Below, in pieces: positions 62,629 to 64,000 of a stretch of DNA of 64,000 nucleotides. The notes beneath the pieces were generated by a model that did no database searches, was not told the origin of the DNA, and was given only the letters and a program-made list of their open reading frames with translations. A program made the translations under genes and the position numbers. The stretch comes from Streptococcus suis (GTDB taxonomy: Bacteria; Bacillota; Bacilli; Lactobacillales; Streptococcaceae): NCBI RefSeq assembly GCF_002960445.1, contig NZ_POJD01000294.1:1-64000 (forward strand), read 5' to 3'. The first letter of the stretch is position 1; each line of letters starts with the position of its first letter.

Positions 62629-62675
62629 AGTATAAGAGAAAAATAAAAAAAGCAACATGACATGTACGTCAGGTT
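62629..62675 (-). promoter_or_regulatory. ComR-box, T-tract and -10, overlapping a terminator
   Basis: A 22-bp inverted repeat (62654-62675; half-sites AACATGACA and CGTCAGGTT on the plus strand) matches AACA-N-GACA-N4-TGTC-N-TGTT at all but two fixed positions. On the minus strand it is followed by TTTTTTTATTTTT and -10 TATACT (62629-62634). The same sequence, extended to GCAAC / GTTGC, is a good intrinsic terminator for the regulator gene. Confidence 0.65.
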
Positions 62676-62688
62676 GCATATTCTCTAT

Positions 62689-63579
62689 TTAGAAACGTGC
62701 TAAATCATTTTCCTTTTCCATCTTAAGATTCTTCACTAGAATATCATCATTAAGCATCTTTGCGAAGGCAATTGCCTTGTCATATAATTCTTCTACTTTT
62801 TCCTTATCATTTTCCACTTCTAGATAGTATTTCGCTTCAAAAGCATAGACTACTGGTTTGTGTTGATAGTTGGTTGATTCCTCAATGATTTCCCTTAGAA
62901 CATTGATATAAATAAGATAATCTTTTGGATTTGCTTGAACCAAGATATTGATTAGTATCCTCTCCAGAAGATACAAACGTTCGGTATCGCCATAGTCAAT
63001 ATGAAGCAAGACTTTTTGAGATAATTCCTCAACATAAGAATTGTCTTCCAATCCCACAATACAACACATGAAATAAATGTTGATAATCAACAAGTCATTG
63101 TAGCTATATCGTTTCTTTTTCAAAATTTGATGAAAATATTCTTCTAACAGTCCCTCACCAAATCCTGCATCTTGGCTACTAAATATATTTGCCTGAGCTT
63201 GCAGCACTTCAACTAGGAGCTGTTCCTCTTCAGGAAGATTATCATAAAAGTCATTATAAATCTCATCAAACATCGCTTCTTGCTGAGCAATGCGCTCCTC
63301 ATCGCCATAGGTGTGAAACTTTATCAGTTTATTTTTTAATACCAGATAACGATTTGGAATCTCAACTTTAGAAACATCTACCAAATCCTGTAGTTGTATC
63401 CCTAATTTTTGAGATAAAAAGAGGAGTTTGGGAATTGTAGCCATTGCCTGTCCATTTTCAATTCGTGCCAACTGTCGGATCGTTAATTCTGCCTCATCAT
63501 CACAAATATCTGCTTGAGTTAAGTTTCTACTGATTCGAGCATGTCGAATTTTCTTTCCAATTTCAACCTTTATATCCAT
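62689..63579 (-). CDS. ComR-family (RRNPP) quorum-sensing regulator
   Basis: This 296-residue protein has an N-terminal XRE-type HTH (residues about 8-60) and a C-terminal TPR-like peptide-binding domain. The junction IPNRYLVLKNKLIKFHTYGDEERI, DNLPEEEQLLVEVLQ and the tail YDKAIAFAKMLNDDILVK all resemble ComR, the regulator activated by the XIP pheromone. The cell's own ComR normally sits with comS and no comS-like frame is seen here, so this is more likely a ComR paralogue like ScuR/SarF. The start at 63579 has GGGAG upstream. It probably activates the adjacent ABC transporter through the box at 62654-62675. Confidence 0.82.
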   Translation of the reverse strand: MDIKVEIGKKIRHARISRNLTQADICDDEAELTIRQLARIENGQAMATIPKLLFLSQKLGIQLQDLVDVSKVEIPNRYLVLKNKLIKFHTYGDEERIAQQEAMFDEIYNDFYDNLPEEEQLLVEVLQAQANIFSSQDAGFGEGLLEEYFHQILKKKRYSYNDLLIINIYFMCCIVGLEDNSYVEELSQKVLLHIDYGDTERLYLLERILINILVQANPKDYLIYINVLREIIEESTNYQHKPVVYAFEAKYYLEVENDKEKVEELYDKAIAFAKMLNDDILVKNLKMEKENDLARF

Positions 63580-63591
63580 AAAATCTCCCAA

Positions 63592-63740
63592 GATGTGTAT
63601 CGTAATCTCAACTGCTAATATAAAACATTATACCATTTTCAGTAGAAAAAGCGATTTCTGTTCTTGTATCTCTAAATCTAACCTTATCTACAAACAAGAT
63701 AAAAAGGCTGTACTACCCTAATTTTAATTTGTAAAAATAT
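63592..63740. other. Divergent region between the ComR-like gene and the small-peptide transcript
   Basis: About 150 bp with no gene. It holds the extended -10 (TGG plus TATAAT, minus strand, near 63630-63640) of the ComR-like gene and AT-rich DNA up to the plus-strand promoter at 63741. No ComR-box-like repeat is seen on this side. Confidence 0.45.
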
Positions 63741-63768
63741 TTGTCATAAAAATAATATGTGATATAAT
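63741..63768 (+). promoter_or_regulatory. Promoter of the small-peptide transcript
   Basis: -35 TTGTCA (63741-63746) and -10 TATAAT (63763-63768), 16 bp apart, with a TGA extension in front of the -10. Predicted start near 63775. Confidence 0.7.
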
Positions 63769-63819
63769 ACCATTAACAGCAAAGTTAAGACGGAACCCTT
63801 CCACAACAGAAGGGAGAAA

Positions 63820-63849
63820 ATGCCTATGAAAGTTAAATGCATAAGCTAA
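63820..63849 (+). CDS. Nine-codon leader peptide
   Basis: AAGGGAG is followed by ATG CCT ATG and a frame reading MPMKVKCIS before TAA. The ribosome binding site lies in the right arm of a hairpin CCCTTC / GAAGGG (63797-63815). The frame ends 60 bases before the next start and just before a large hairpin, as in a translational attenuator. It may be only a ribosome-loading leader. Confidence 0.4.
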   Translation: MPMKVKCIS

Positions 63850-63860
63850 AAACAACTACG

Positions 63861-63906
63861 GCTAGTATCTCCCTTGTCATCAAAACATGAAGGGGAGAAG
63901 ACTAGC
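63861..63906 (+). promoter_or_regulatory. Hairpin hiding the toxin-like peptide's ribosome binding site
   Basis: GCTAGT (63861-63866) pairs with ACTAGC (63901-63906) and TCTCCCTT (63868-63875) pairs with AAGGG-AGA (63890-63898, one bulged G), around a 14-nt loop. The paired AAGGGGAG is the ribosome binding site of the peptide at 63910. Confidence 0.65.
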
Positions 63907-63909
63907 ACC

Positions 63910-63975
63910 ATGTCTACTTATGAGATTCTCATGGTAGTCCTTGCTATCTTGGCTCTTCTTTACAAAAAGAAGTAG
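63910..63975 (+). CDS. 21-residue hydrophobic peptide, type I toxin-like
   Basis: The frame reads MSTYEILMVVLAILALLYKK followed by one more Lys and stop. It has a short polar N-terminus, one membrane helix of about 14 residues and a lysine tail. This is the plan of putative holin-like and Fst-type toxins of Gram-positive type I toxin-antitoxin modules, with MSTYE being a frequent start among holin-like toxins as I recall. Its AAGGGGAG ribosome binding site is sequestered in a hairpin (63861-63906). The window ends before an antitoxin RNA can be judged. Confidence 0.55.
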   Translation: MSTYEILMVVLAILALLYKKK

Positions 63976-64000
63976 TCTGACACCGTCCGTAACTAACTAC

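Noticed and set aside
1..64000. CRISPR arrays, rRNA or tRNA genes
   Set aside because: No regularly spaced repeat array, no tRNA cloverleaf sequence and no rRNA stretch were recognised on either strand.

Overview
The window looks like chromosomal DNA of a low-GC streptococcus, most likely Streptococcus suis. The gene families and codon use are streptococcal. A MarR-type repressor followed by a heterodimeric ABC exporter has the layout of the S. suis satRAB fluoroquinolone-efflux operon, and there is a troABCD/troR metal uptake locus, a full ascorbate (ula) regulon and a ComR-like regulator. Species assignment is inference from content, not from alignment. Most genes lie on the minus strand.

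Layout. 1-94 is the end of an IS3-like insertion sequence. 137-5119 carries gltX, an MFS transporter, a LytTR regulator with a LiaF-like membrane protein, and an AIM24-family gene preceded by a 25-residue membrane peptide. 5233-8203 holds a beta-carbonic anhydrase and a dut / membrane protein / radA operon; full-length radA appears to start at ATC. 8300-11063 is a decayed integrated element: a frameshifted tyrosine integrase, a DUF3644 protein with a HEPN-type R-x4-H motif, and an excisionase-like HTH protein. 11128-17042 has an unknown protein, an S41 peptidase and satB/satA/satR. 17267-25202 is housekeeping: gpsA, galU, a rhomboid protease, 5-formyl-THF cyclo-ligase, two diaminopimelate genes, a phosphatase, pgi and a P-loop protein. 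25438-28407 has SRP RNA, tadA, a probable unannotated small RNA and tkt.

28510-37050 is the ascorbate regulon: ulaG, the PRD regulator (ulaR), a PsiE-like membrane protein, and ulaABCDEF. Two nearly identical 39-bp boxes lie at the same distance from the -10 hexamers of ulaG and ulaA. 37258-39492 is a polar amino acid (probably cystine) ABC transporter, followed by a CHAP-domain surface protein and an alpha/beta hydrolase. 41297-49999 is a beta-glucoside PTS operon (GH4, GH1, MupG-like protein, LicR-like regulator, EIIB, EIIA, DUF3284, EIIC, and a 48-residue membrane peptide) behind a promoter with a strong cre site. leuS follows, with two decayed extra copies of its own 3' end downstream. 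Then come a membrane glycerophosphodiesterase, pepO, troABCD and the divergent troR.

The right end (61057-63975) is the most unusual part. A ComR-family regulator lies upstream of a two-gene ABC transporter. The hairpin between them reads both as the regulator's terminator and as a ComR-box followed by a T-tract and -10. Next to it, on the plus strand, is a short transcript with an 8-9 residue leader peptide and a 21-residue hydrophobic, lysine-tailed peptide whose ribosome binding site is buried in a hairpin, resembling a type I toxin. No rRNA, tRNA or CRISPR array was seen.
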